From Syntrophaceae bacterium UBA2188 (GTDB taxonomy: Bacteria > Desulfobacterota > BSN033 > UBA1163): a stretch of DNA of 31,689 nucleotides. Both the position numbers and the translations under genes were made by a program. The notes under the pieces were generated by a model, which saw only the letters and a program-made list of their open reading frames with translations, made no database searches and was not told the DNA's origin. Positions 14,727-22,301 of this stretch are shown here, one piece after another; position 1 is the stretch's first letter, and the number at the start of each line of letters is the position of its first letter. The stretch lies in assembly GCA_002327985.1 (NCBI GenBank), contig DCVM01000007.1:10582-42270 (forward strand), given 5' to 3'.

Positions 14727-15440
14727 TTAGAAGGGGTATCCCCCCATTTTTTCTGTAAGGAGAATGGCTTCTGCAATTTCCCTCATTGTTTTTCGGCTAT
14801 CCATGCTCGCTTTTCGAATTCTCTTAAAGGCATCATCTTCGCTCAAATCATGATGTTTCATCAATGCCCCTTTAGCCCTTTCGACCAATTTCCGCGTTTC
14901 CAGTTCCTCCTGTATCACCTTGGTCTTTACCATTAATTCTGTATTTTCAATACAGATGGCCGCCTGACTGGCGACGGCCGTGAGGACGGCTCTTTCTGTT
15001 TCTGTAAATTCATGGGGGTAGGAGGTATAGCAATTGATCACTCCGATCACCTTATCTTTCACCGTCAATGGGACACTGAGCATAGACACCAGTCCCTCTT
15101 TTTTGGCTAATTCTTTCTCCTTATAACGGGGTTCCTTCAAGACATCAAGGATGGCTAACGGCTTGTTTTCCTGGGCCACATACCCCACGATTCCCTCTCC
15201 TAATTTTAGCGTCCGCTCCTTGAGATATTCCTCACTCATGGTTTGGGTGGCCCTGATTTTAAGAGCCTTATCTTTTTCATCCAAAATCCAGAGAGAGCAG
15301 ATTTTCGAATCCATCACATTGGCCGTGACGGTCACAATGAGCTTTAGGATATCATCCAAATATTGATCAGAGGAGATGGCTTGGCTGATTTCTGAGAGGG
15401 CTTGAATTTGTTTTTTATAGGATGTTTTTTTGTACAACAA
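14727..15440 (-). CDS. GAF-ANTAR RNA-binding antiterminator
   Basis: A 237-residue protein: a sensory GAF domain (about 12-165), a short helical linker, then a C-terminal ANTAR domain (about 172-232) with ETRKLVERAKGALMKHHDLS and DDAFKRIRKASMDSRKTMRE. ANTAR proteins bind paired hexaloop hairpins in leader RNA and stop terminator formation; characterised members (AmiR, NasR, EutV) act on nitrogen-related operons. The start is a TTG at 15440 with AAGGAAG 8 bases upstream, inside a small hairpin. The next gene downstream is gdhA, whose leader has a matching hairpin and two terminators. The GAF domain is almost a copy of GAF 1 in the nearby histidine kinase. The ligand is unknown. Confidence 0.92.
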   Translation of the reverse strand: MLYKKTSYKKQIQALSEISQAISSDQYLDDILKLIVTVTANVMDSKICSLWILDEKDKALKIRATQTMSEEYLKERTLKLGEGIVGYVAQENKPLAILDVLKEPRYKEKELAKKEGLVSMLSVPLTVKDKVIGVINCYTSYPHEFTETERAVLTAVASQAAICIENTELMVKTKVIQEELETRKLVERAKGALMKHHDLSEDDAFKRIRKASMDSRKTMREIAEAILLTEKMGGYPF

Positions 15441-15456
15441 AGGAGAATCTTCCTTT
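15439..15456 (-). promoter_or_regulatory. Hairpin covering the ribosome binding site of the ANTAR gene
   Basis: On the - strand AAAGGA-AGATTC-TCCTTT forms a perfect 6-bp stem with a six-base loop. It includes the Shine-Dalgarno AAGGA and reaches the TTG start codon, so it could restrain translation. The loop has A at position 1 but not G at position 4, so it does not fit the ANTAR recognition signature. Confidence 0.4.
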
Positions 15457-15474
15457 CATGGGTGCGGGGATTAA

Positions 15475-15501
15475 TTTATACAAAAGATCCAATATTGTCA
15501 A
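15475..15501 (-). promoter_or_regulatory. Promoter of the GAF-ANTAR gene
   Basis: On the - strand TTGACA (15496-15501) and TATAAA (15475-15480) are 15 bases apart, within TTGTATAAATT. Both boxes are near consensus although the spacing is short. The start codon lies about 35 bases further. Confidence 0.6.
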
Positions 15502-15556
15502 CCAGCAGCAGGCGCCAGAAGGTGTTGGGCTGCATCGCTTGGGGGAAGGGTGTTTA

Positions 15557-18217
15557 TCATGAATCCTCGCCGCCTTTTTTGAGCATGGGCGTAGCCCCCG
15601 TATTCAGAAAACAGACCGCATGGCGGCGTTGCTGATCGGCAACCACCTGAGCAAACCCACCCTCCGTCGTTTTGGGTACGTCGATCAAACGCAAAACCGA
15701 TTTATATTCACTGGCGTGGGGGAGGAATTCCAGAAGGACATTGGGTGCGGCCTCAAAGAATTCTTTCTGGAATTCAGATGCGGTATCGTCCGGATAAACG
15801 GGTAGATAAATAATCTGAGCCTCAACCAGATCCTGAAAGAAGTGCGTGCCATAGGATACCTCGGGAACATGACCAGCTTCTTCCAAGGCCACTTCAACCA
15901 ATACTGCTGCATTATCAATATCAGCATAAGTGACGTTAACTCCCAAATCGATGTTACCACTTCCCCACCGGCCCGGTCCCATCATGACGATTTTATCGGC
16001 TTGGATTGCCGGATGACGGTTGATTTGTCCCACCAGGCGTCCCAGGGATTTTTTTGCCTCGGACCCCAGGCGATAATAACGTTGAGGATCAATGTAGAGG
16101 ATGTATCGAATTCGCTCCACAAGGCCGCCACAAATCATACGATGCGAGCGAAATAGAATCTGCTGCCGCTCCAGGGAGGTAGGTACCGACACATCCACCA
16201 GTGAACCGGGTGTAAACAGGGGGCGACACTGAAGGAGATTGATGCGAATTCGGTCACTCGCATCCACTGAGGCAGTAAACTCAACATCCACAGGTTGCCC
16301 GTAAGCCTCTTCAAGTCTGGCCAAAAGATTTCCCATGAGAGGAACAAAATCGGTACGAGAGATCAGGTTGTTAAAAGTGAGCACCCATTGTTCCGTCCTC
16401 CCATCCACCTTTCCGGAAATGGGGTCGTAAGGATAATTGTCGCGCATGACAGAAAGGAATAAGTGGAGACGGGGATAGTCCCCTTTGTTTAATACGTCAG
16501 TCAGGAAGTGGGTTTCGAACTGGTTGGTTTCGAGGTTTAGTAGATCCATCTGGTGCTGGGAATACTTGGACACCTTAACGCCCACTTCAGGACGCAGTTG
16601 AGGATGGCTGATAGCGATCATGCGAGGATAATCGGAGCCCACACGCTCGACAGCGCGCGTGCCCAACCCAAACACCAAGCGGATGATGCCTTGGCGGATG
16701 TCGATGCGGTCACTCCAGGCATAAAGATTGCGCGAAAAGGCGACTCCGGCCAGTGTGGGGAAAAAATATTTTTGGTAAGGCATGCCGGAAACACGCTGCA
16801 CCAGGATGGCCATTTGTTCGTCGTTAGCACCCAGTCCCCGCTTGCTACGATAACAGAGGGCATCGGGATTAAGGGCGCTGGCGTAAACCAATTTGACCGC
16901 CTCCATAAAGTCAGCCAGACGAGCTTCTGGATTCCCCTGGTTTGCGCAAAATACGCTCCGGTATTTTCCTGCAAATGAATTGCCAAAGCTGTCTTCCAGC
17001 AAGCTACTGGATCGAACGATGATAGGGGCCTGCCCATAATAGTCCAACATGGCGCGAAACTGCTCTTGGATGGTTGGTGAAAAACGACCGGCTAAAAAAC
17101 GGTGCTCAATCTCTTGAAACTCCTCGTGAGAGGTGGTGGAATCGCAGGTCAATTGCAACCGGAGTCGAAACAGGTCGTTGTTGACCAGAAACGTGAAAAA
17201 GACATCCGAGCCAATGTAAAAAGAGTCATGATCATCGAGCCGCTCCGAGAAATCAATCCCTGCTTCGTCCTTTTCTGTCAGGAGGATACGCTGTGCCAAC
17301 AACATACCAGCAGCCTTACCGCCAATGCGTCCGGCTCCGATTAACCGATTGCGAATTGCAAAGAGATCGTCCAGCGTAAAGTACAGATCTGCGAGCCGGT
17401 TGAAGACCGGATGGTGACCAATGAGCATGCGGCTCAGTTCTTGTTTTAAAGCTAACTGCTCCGGATCTGTTTCATCAAAGCCGGAGGGAGTATCACCGTA
17501 GTGAACGAGTTTTTGGTAAACGCTCTCCCAGGGAGCCATAGGTCTCGTTGTCTCGAGCAGGGGCGACTGACGGGCCGAGGCCAACACTTCCGCCGCTTCG
17601 CGACTATGGGAAAGAGGCAACCAATTTTCCCCACCCACCAGATGGGGTAAAAACATCTGTGGCGAATAACGGTCCCAAACTTTGATGGGGTGAATGTGGA
17701 TTTGGTTTTTGGCGTGATACACGTCGACCAGGATTTGCGTTGTATCCCGTACGCGAGCAACGGCATAGTGCGCATGTTGTCCGCGCGTCAAAGCAAAGTA
17801 GGCCACCGTGTTCAACTCAAACAGATAGGGGCAGGTGATTTGGAAAAAGTTGGCGAGCAACTCATCGGTGGCCCATTCCACGACCAAGGCTGACAAGTTA
17901 TCAAAGACATACATGACCTCGGGGCCGTGTGCTTCGATGAGAAGATGAACTTCACGTGTAAAATAGTCAAAACCCAGGCTTGGATCCAGCTCAACGGTTT
18001 CAATCCCTGGACGATTCACCAACACAGGTGGGTGTGATGCGAAGCGTAAATATACCAACTGCCGGTTTTCGGCGATGGCCGCCTCGGCAAAGGGCTCGGC
18101 AAAGTAACGATAATCCTCCAGGTGGTCAACCTGCCAAACGACATTATCGCCTAAACGGATCCCTTGTAGAACCTCATCCAAGGCTTGAATACCACTGTGA
18201 ATCGTAGAGGTAGCCAT
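15557..18217 (-). CDS. KaiC-like/PEP-synthase ATP-grasp fusion protein
   Basis: An 886-residue protein. Residues 1-190 resemble a KaiC/RecA-like domain (GIQALDEVLQGIRLGDNVVW at the usual Walker A site and VMYVFDNLSALV at the Walker B position), but the P-loop GKT is absent, so it is probably not an ATPase. Residues about 290-670 are the N-terminal ATP-grasp domain of PEP synthase/PPDK: GRIGGKAAGM, PIIVRSSSLLEDSFGNSFAG, and VDVEFTASVDASDRIRINLL before QCRP. Residues 690-886 form a further conserved-looking region with MMGPGRWGSGNIDLGVNV and SYGTHFFQDLVEAQIIYLPV. I see no G-G-x-T-x-H phosphohistidine motif and no PEP-binding barrel, so it should not be annotated as PEP synthase. The gene is divergent from glnA. 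Confidence 0.82.
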   Translation of the reverse strand: MATSTIHSGIQALDEVLQGIRLGDNVVWQVDHLEDYRYFAEPFAEAAIAENRQLVYLRFASHPPVLVNRPGIETVELDPSLGFDYFTREVHLLIEAHGPEVMYVFDNLSALVVEWATDELLANFFQITCPYLFELNTVAYFALTRGQHAHYAVARVRDTTQILVDVYHAKNQIHIHPIKVWDRYSPQMFLPHLVGGENWLPLSHSREAAEVLASARQSPLLETTRPMAPWESVYQKLVHYGDTPSGFDETDPEQLALKQELSRMLIGHHPVFNRLADLYFTLDDLFAIRNRLIGAGRIGGKAAGMLLAQRILLTEKDEAGIDFSERLDDHDSFYIGSDVFFTFLVNNDLFRLRLQLTCDSTTSHEEFQEIEHRFLAGRFSPTIQEQFRAMLDYYGQAPIIVRSSSLLEDSFGNSFAGKYRSVFCANQGNPEARLADFMEAVKLVYASALNPDALCYRSKRGLGANDEQMAILVQRVSGMPYQKYFFPTLAGVAFSRNLYAWSDRIDIRQGIIRLVFGLGTRAVERVGSDYPRMIAISHPQLRPEVGVKVSKYSQHQMDLLNLETNQFETHFLTDVLNKGDYPRLHLFLSVMRDNYPYDPISGKVDGRTEQWVLTFNNLISRTDFVPLMGNLLARLEEAYGQPVDVEFTASVDASDRIRINLLQCRPLFTPGSLVDVSVPTSLERQQILFRSHRMICGGLVERIRYILYIDPQRYYRLGSEAKKSLGRLVGQINRHPAIQADKIVMMGPGRWGSGNIDLGVNVTYADIDNAAVLVEVALEEAGHVPEVSYGTHFFQDLVEAQIIYLPVYPDDTASEFQKEFFEAAPNVLLEFLPHASEYKSVLRLIDVPKTTEGGFAQVVADQQRRHAVCFLNTGATPMLKKGGEDS

Positions 18218-18225
18218 TTTGTGGT

Positions 18226-18255
18226 ATTATGACATAAACTATCAGGTTTTTACAA
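18226..18255 (-). promoter_or_regulatory. Possible promoter of the fusion-protein gene, near-leaderless
   Basis: On the - strand TTGTAA (18250-18255) and CATAAT (18226-18231) are 18 bases apart. Only 8 bases separate the -10 from the ATG at 18217, and no Shine-Dalgarno sequence precedes it, so the transcript may have almost no leader. Confidence 0.4.
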
Positions 18256-18314
18256 TGATCGTTACCCTGACCATTACCAGAGATTGACCAGGACCTCGGA
18301 TTATGCTACACATG

Positions 18315-18339
18315 TAAGTTATTATATCACAATAACTTA
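18315..18339 (+). promoter_or_regulatory. Perfect 9-bp inverted repeat before glnA
   Basis: TAAGTTATT (18315-18323), a seven-base spacer, then its exact reverse complement AATAACTTA (18331-18339), directly followed by the glnA ribosome binding site AAGGGGG. It could be an operator or an RNA hairpin controlling glnA. The 133-base gap is shared with the divergent fusion-protein gene. Confidence 0.5.
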
Positions 18340-18350
18340 AGGGGGAATGT

Positions 18351-19682
18351 ATGGCTAAATTGGAAAAGAAAGATATACTTCGTATTGCAAAAGTGAAAAA
18401 AGTCAAATTCGTCCGGTTATGGTTTACGGATATCCTAGGTTTTTTAAAGAGTTTTGCCATCACCATCCGTGAATTGGAAGGGGCCTTGGAGGAGGGGATG
18501 GGTTTTGATGGGTCTTCCATTGCCGGCTTTGTCCGGATCGATGAGAGTGATATGATGGCCATGCCGGATCCTTCCACTTTTCGAATCCTTCCCTGGAAGG
18601 CAGGCGATCAAGTCGTTGCGGTCATGTTTTGCAATATTTTGGAACCGAATGGAAGCCCACATCAGGGAGATCCCCGTTGGGTATTGAAGAAAAATCTGAA
18701 ACGGGCTGCTGATAAAGGGTATACCTTTTATGTGGGACCTGAACTGGAATACTTTTATTTCCTACGTTCAACGGGCAAGCCTGAAGCCCTTGACCAGGGA
18801 GGATATTTCGATTTGACCCCTCTTGATGTCGCCAGTGATCTTCGAAAACAGACCGTGACCGTATTAGAAGAAATGGGTATTCCCGTCGAGTACAGCCACC
18901 ATGAAGTGGCACCCAGCCAGCATGAAATAGATCTTAAATATAGAGATGCATTGACCATGGCCGACAGTACTATGATCTACCGACTGGTCGTCAAAGAGGT
19001 CGCTTTGAAAAACAATGTTTACGCAAGCTTTATGCCCAAACCCCTTTTCGGTGTGAACGGAAGCGGGATGCATACCCATCAGTCCCTTTTTAAAGGGAAA
19101 AAGAACGCCTTTTTCGATCCAAAGGACCCATACCATCTTTCGGATATCGCCAAAAAATATATTGCGGGACTCATGAAACATGCAAGAGAGATTACCTTGG
19201 TCACCAATCAATGGGTGAATTCTTATAAGAGACTCGTTCCAGGTTATGAAGCACCGGTTTATATTTCTTGGGCGCAACGGAACCGTTCAGACCTTATTCG
19301 CATCCCTACTTATAAATCCGGGAAAGAGTCGGCTACCAGGGTGGAGTACCGATCTCCTGATCCTGCCTGCAATCCCTATTTTGCCTTTTCGGTGATGTTG
19401 GCAGCTGGGTTGGAAGGGATGGAGAAAGGATATCCCTTAAAAGATCCGATAGAACGAAATGTGTATGAGATGAGTGAAAAGGAGAGGAAAAGGCATCACA
19501 TTGATTCTCTGCCAGAAGATCTCTACGAAGCCATTAAGATTACAGAGAAAAGCGACCTGATAAGACGGGCATTGGGGGAACATGTTTTTCATCAATTCAT
19601 TGAAAACAAGAAGATCGAGTGGGAACGTTATCGGGCAAGGGTGACCGATTACGAGTTGGACCAATACTTTTCAATCTTGTAA
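18351..19682 (+). CDS. glnA: Glutamine synthetase type I (alpha-like)
   Basis: A 443-residue enzyme joining glutamate and ammonia to make glutamine at the cost of ATP. Landmarks in order: the beta-grasp part with FVRLWFTDILG, GMGFDGSSIAGFVRIDESDM, the metal and ATP site YFYVGPELEYFYF-like segment at about 127-140, EVAPSQHEID, NGSGMHTHQSL, KRLVPGYEAPVYISWAQRNR and ATRVEYRSPDPACNPY. It has the short GSI-alpha length, and the adenylylation-site region reads DSLPEDLYEAI rather than the usual NLYDLP, so adenylylation control is unlikely. The arginine in GFVRIDESDM corresponds to the one linked to glutamine feedback inhibition in Bacillus. A strong ribosome binding site precedes the ATG and a terminator follows. 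Confidence 0.96.
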   Translation: MAKLEKKDILRIAKVKKVKFVRLWFTDILGFLKSFAITIRELEGALEEGMGFDGSSIAGFVRIDESDMMAMPDPSTFRILPWKAGDQVVAVMFCNILEPNGSPHQGDPRWVLKKNLKRAADKGYTFYVGPELEYFYFLRSTGKPEALDQGGYFDLTPLDVASDLRKQTVTVLEEMGIPVEYSHHEVAPSQHEIDLKYRDALTMADSTMIYRLVVKEVALKNNVYASFMPKPLFGVNGSGMHTHQSLFKGKKNAFFDPKDPYHLSDIAKKYIAGLMKHAREITLVTNQWVNSYKRLVPGYEAPVYISWAQRNRSDLIRIPTYKSGKESATRVEYRSPDPACNPYFAFSVMLAAGLEGMEKGYPLKDPIERNVYEMSEKERKRHHIDSLPEDLYEAIKITEKSDLIRRALGEHVFHQFIENKKIEWERYRARVTDYELDQYFSIL

Positions 19683-19684
19683 AC

Positions 19685-19720
19685 CCCGTCTATTTCCACC
19701 CTAAAGGACGGGGCTTTTCT
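19685..19720 (+). terminator. Intrinsic terminator after glnA
   Basis: CCCCGTC (19685-19691) pairs with GACGGGG (19708-19714) around a 16-base loop, followed by CTTTTC. It starts two bases after the glnA stop codon. Confidence 0.82.
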
Positions 19721-19748
19721 TTATCTTTAGATTTGAAATCGCCTTTAT

Positions 19749-19768
19749 CCCCAGTCTGAAGATTGGGG
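19749..19768. repeat. GC-rich hairpin before the LUD gene
   Basis: CCCCAGTC-TGAA-GATTGGGG is a full 8-bp stem (one G-U pair on this strand) with a four-base loop, about 40 bases before the LUD start codon. There is no T-run after it on the + strand, so it is not a clear terminator. Confidence 0.45.
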
Positions 19769-19807
19769 CTTTCGGGATTGTACGGGGTAAAGAACAGAGA
19801 GGTGAAG

Positions 19808-20449
19808 ATGGATCCGATCAAAGCGTGGTGGATTGAAGAGAGGGCGAAGAGGGCCATTGAAAAACTGGTGGCCCATGATTTTAAAGCCCTCTATGTCAAG
19901 ACGAAAGAAGATGCGGTTCAGGAAGTTTGGAAACACATCACTCCCAAGCAGAAGATAGGAGTAGGTGGCTCCCTCACCGTAAGAGGATTAGGAATTTTGG
20001 AAAGATTGGAAGCGCAAGGTTATACTCTCTATGATCATTGGAAGCCAGGCCTAACCAAAGAGAATATTCTTGAATTAAGAAAGTCACAAATGACTTCCGA
20101 TCTTTTCCTCAGCAGCTCCAATGCCATCACGTTAAACGGAGAATTGGTCAATATCGATGGGATTGGAAACCGTGTCAATTCCACCAACTTTGGTCCTGAA
20201 AAGGTCATCCTCATTGCCGGTTACAATAAGATCGTGGAGGATGTTCAAGAGGGGATCAGAAGGATAAAGGATGTGGCTGCACCCCTTAACGCCAGGCGAC
20301 TCAATATGGATGTTCCCTGTGCGAAGGTGGGGAAGTGCGTAGACTGTAATTCTCCCAATCGGATTTGCAGGGTGATTGTCATCCATGAACGAAAGCCCTC
20401 CTTGACCGATATCTTTATTATTATCGTTGGAGAAGAGTTAGGATTCTAA
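19808..20449 (+). CDS. LUD-domain protein (LutC/YkgG family)
   Basis: A 213-residue protein of the LUD (DUF162) family, whose known members belong to lactate-utilisation iron-sulphur complexes (LutABC). The N-terminal half has the family pattern KIGVGGSLTVRGLGILERLE and MTSDLFLSSSNAITLNGELV then NIDGIGNRV. Near the C-terminus is a cysteine group C171, C177, C180, C187 (KVGKCVDCNSPNRICRV), suggesting a metal or redox site, common in the stand-alone subfamily. GAGGTGAAG precedes the ATG at 19808. No LutA/LutB partners are adjacent; it stands between glnA and purH, so lactate utilisation is unlikely and its real role is unknown. Confidence 0.85.
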   Translation: MDPIKAWWIEERAKRAIEKLVAHDFKALYVKTKEDAVQEVWKHITPKQKIGVGGSLTVRGLGILERLEAQGYTLYDHWKPGLTKENILELRKSQMTSDLFLSSSNAITLNGELVNIDGIGNRVNSTNFGPEKVILIAGYNKIVEDVQEGIRRIKDVAAPLNARRLNMDVPCAKVGKCVDCNSPNRICRVIVIHERKPSLTDIFIIIVGEELGF

Positions 20450-20538
20450 TACAAGGGGTCGAGGGGCCTGTAAGTCAAGGGGTCAAATAAAATCTTTAAT
20501 CATAAATCCTTGAATCCTTATAAGAGGAAGGAGAATCT

Positions 20539-22101
20539 ATGGGCAAAGTTAGAAGGGCAATTGTTAGTGTGTCGGACAAGGCAGGAGTGGTTTCATTTGC
20601 AAAGGGTTTAGCACAGATGGGGGTTGAGATCCTTTCGACCGGTGGGACGGCGAAAACGTTGAGAGAGCAGGGTGTCCCGGTGATCGATATCTCTGATTAC
20701 ACCGGATTTCCAGAAATGCTGGATGGACGGGTTAAAACCCTTCACCCCAAAGTCCACGGAGGGCTCTTGGGACAGAGATCTAAACCCGAACATGTCAAAA
20801 AAATGAATGAGCATGGGATTCTTCCGATCGATCTTGTGGCGGTGAATCTTTATCCCTTTGAGGCGACTGTAGCCAAAGCGGATTGTCCCCTTGAAGAAGC
20901 CATTGAGAATATCGATATCGGCGGGCCCACCATGCTCCGTTCATCAGCGAAAAACTACCCCGATGTGACGGTGGTTGTCGATCCCAGTGATTATGATACA
21001 GTCCTTTTCGAACTGAAGGAGAAGGGAGAAATTTCTTTAGAAACGAACTTCCGTTTAGCCAAAAAGGTCTTTCAGCACACAGCGCGTTATGACGGTGCGA
21101 TTTCCAATTACTTGGGTCAGATCGAGAAGGGCAAAAAGGTCTATGAATTTCCAGAGACCTTCACCTTCCAGGTAAAAAAGGCTCAGGAGCTACGGTATGG
21201 AGAGAATCCCCACCAAAAGGCAGCCTTTTACCAGGAATTTTTATTAACGGAGCCATCCATTTCGAATGCCATTCAACTTCAAGGAAAAGAATTATCATAC
21301 AATAATATCCTTGATATTGACTCGGCCTATGAGACGGTCAAGGAGTTTGAAGAAGCCGCTACGGTCATTATCAAACATAATAATCCCTGCGGGGTTGCCA
21401 TCTCTTCAAGCAGTTTAGCAGAGGCTTACCGAAAGGCCAGAGATTGTGATCCCGTCTCTGCATTCGGTGGAGTGGTGGGTTTTAATCGGGTTGTGGATAA
21501 AGAGACGGTTAAAGAGATGGTTGAAATCTTTCTTGAGGCCATCATTGCTCCTGGGTTTGACCCAGAGGCATTGGAAATGCTTAAAGCAAAAAAAGATCTT
21601 CGGATTCTTAAAACCCCACCTCTGACCGGTTCTTTCTTACAAAGAGGATATGATCTGAGAAAGGTTGTAGGAGGGTTGTTAGTTCAAGACCGCGACCTTG
21701 GCAAAGTGCCAATGGTCCAGTGGAAAGTGGTGACGAAAAGGAAACCTACAGAAGGTGAAAAAAAGGCCATGGCTTTTGGTTGGAAAGTGGCTAAACATAT
21801 CAAATCAAACGCCATTGTCCTCGTCCGAGAAGATCGAACCATTGGAATCGGAGCCGGCCAGATGAGCCGTGTGGATTCCACCCGTTTAGCAGTGATGAAG
21901 GCCCAATCCTCGACCAAAGGGACAGTCTTAGCCTCGGATGCCATGTTTCCATTCAGAGATGGCATTGATACAGGGGCCGAATCGGGTGCAACGGCCATCA
22001 TCCAGCCTGGTGGATCCATCCGAGACGATGAGGTCATCTCGGCGGCGGATGAGTACAATATGGCTATGGTTTTTACAGGGATGAGGCACTTCCGGCACTA
22101 A
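20539..22101 (+). CDS. purH: Bifunctional AICAR formyltransferase/IMP cyclohydrolase
   Basis: A 520-residue enzyme performing the last two steps of purine biosynthesis, from AICAR via FAICAR to IMP. The N-terminal IMP cyclohydrolase domain (1-200) shows VSVSDKAGVVSFAKGL, STGGTAKTLREQGVPV, MLDGRVKTLHPKVHGGLL and NIDIGGPTMLRSSAKNY. The C-terminal transformylase domain contains the catalytic KHNNPCG motif, DCDPVSAFGGVVGFNR and SDAMFPFRDGID. The length is as expected for the family. AAGGAG stands 5 bases before the ATG. purD follows on the same strand after a 200-base spacer with an inverted repeat. Confidence 0.97.
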   Translation: MGKVRRAIVSVSDKAGVVSFAKGLAQMGVEILSTGGTAKTLREQGVPVIDISDYTGFPEMLDGRVKTLHPKVHGGLLGQRSKPEHVKKMNEHGILPIDLVAVNLYPFEATVAKADCPLEEAIENIDIGGPTMLRSSAKNYPDVTVVVDPSDYDTVLFELKEKGEISLETNFRLAKKVFQHTARYDGAISNYLGQIEKGKKVYEFPETFTFQVKKAQELRYGENPHQKAAFYQEFLLTEPSISNAIQLQGKELSYNNILDIDSAYETVKEFEEAATVIIKHNNPCGVAISSSSLAEAYRKARDCDPVSAFGGVVGFNRVVDKETVKEMVEIFLEAIIAPGFDPEALEMLKAKKDLRILKTPPLTGSFLQRGYDLRKVVGGLLVQDRDLGKVPMVQWKVVTKRKPTEGEKKAMAFGWKVAKHIKSNAIVLVREDRTIGIGAGQMSRVDSTRLAVMKAQSSTKGTVLASDAMFPFRDGIDTGAESGATAIIQPGGSIRDDEVISAADEYNMAMVFTGMRHFRH

Positions 22102-22106
22102 TGGAG

Positions 22107-22237
22107 AAATCCTAAATCCCAAATCCTAAATCCTAAACAATTTGAAATGAACAAAATCCAAAATAAGAATGTTTCATCATTTCGATTGGGATTTTGGATT
22201 TGTTTAGGATTTAGAGTTTTGAATTTGGGATTTGGAG
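22107..22237. repeat. Long imperfect inverted repeat between purH and purD
   Basis: The left arm (AAATCCCAAATCCTAAATCC, then TAAACAA, near 22115-22141) is mirrored by the right arm (TTGTTTAGGATTTAGAG... GAATTTGGGATTT, near 22199-22233), and an inner pair AATCCAAAAT / ATTTTGGATT tightens the fold. This roughly 130-base element resembles the self-complementary spacers common in genomes of this group. It encodes nothing. Confidence 0.75.
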
Positions 22238-22301
22238 GAATAGTGGCAGATATCAACGATAGAGAAAGTTATTCAGACTTTGAAAAGGAGATAAGCCCCG
22301 T

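Noticed and set aside
15557..18217. Annotation of the fusion protein as PEP synthase
   Set aside because: The phosphohistidine and PEP-binding domains are missing, so the full reaction is not expected.
18218..18350. GlnR/TnrA box or sigma-54 promoter before glnA
   Set aside because: TGTAA and TCACA occur but with the wrong spacing for a GlnR box, and no GG-N10-GC pair of the -24/-12 type was found.
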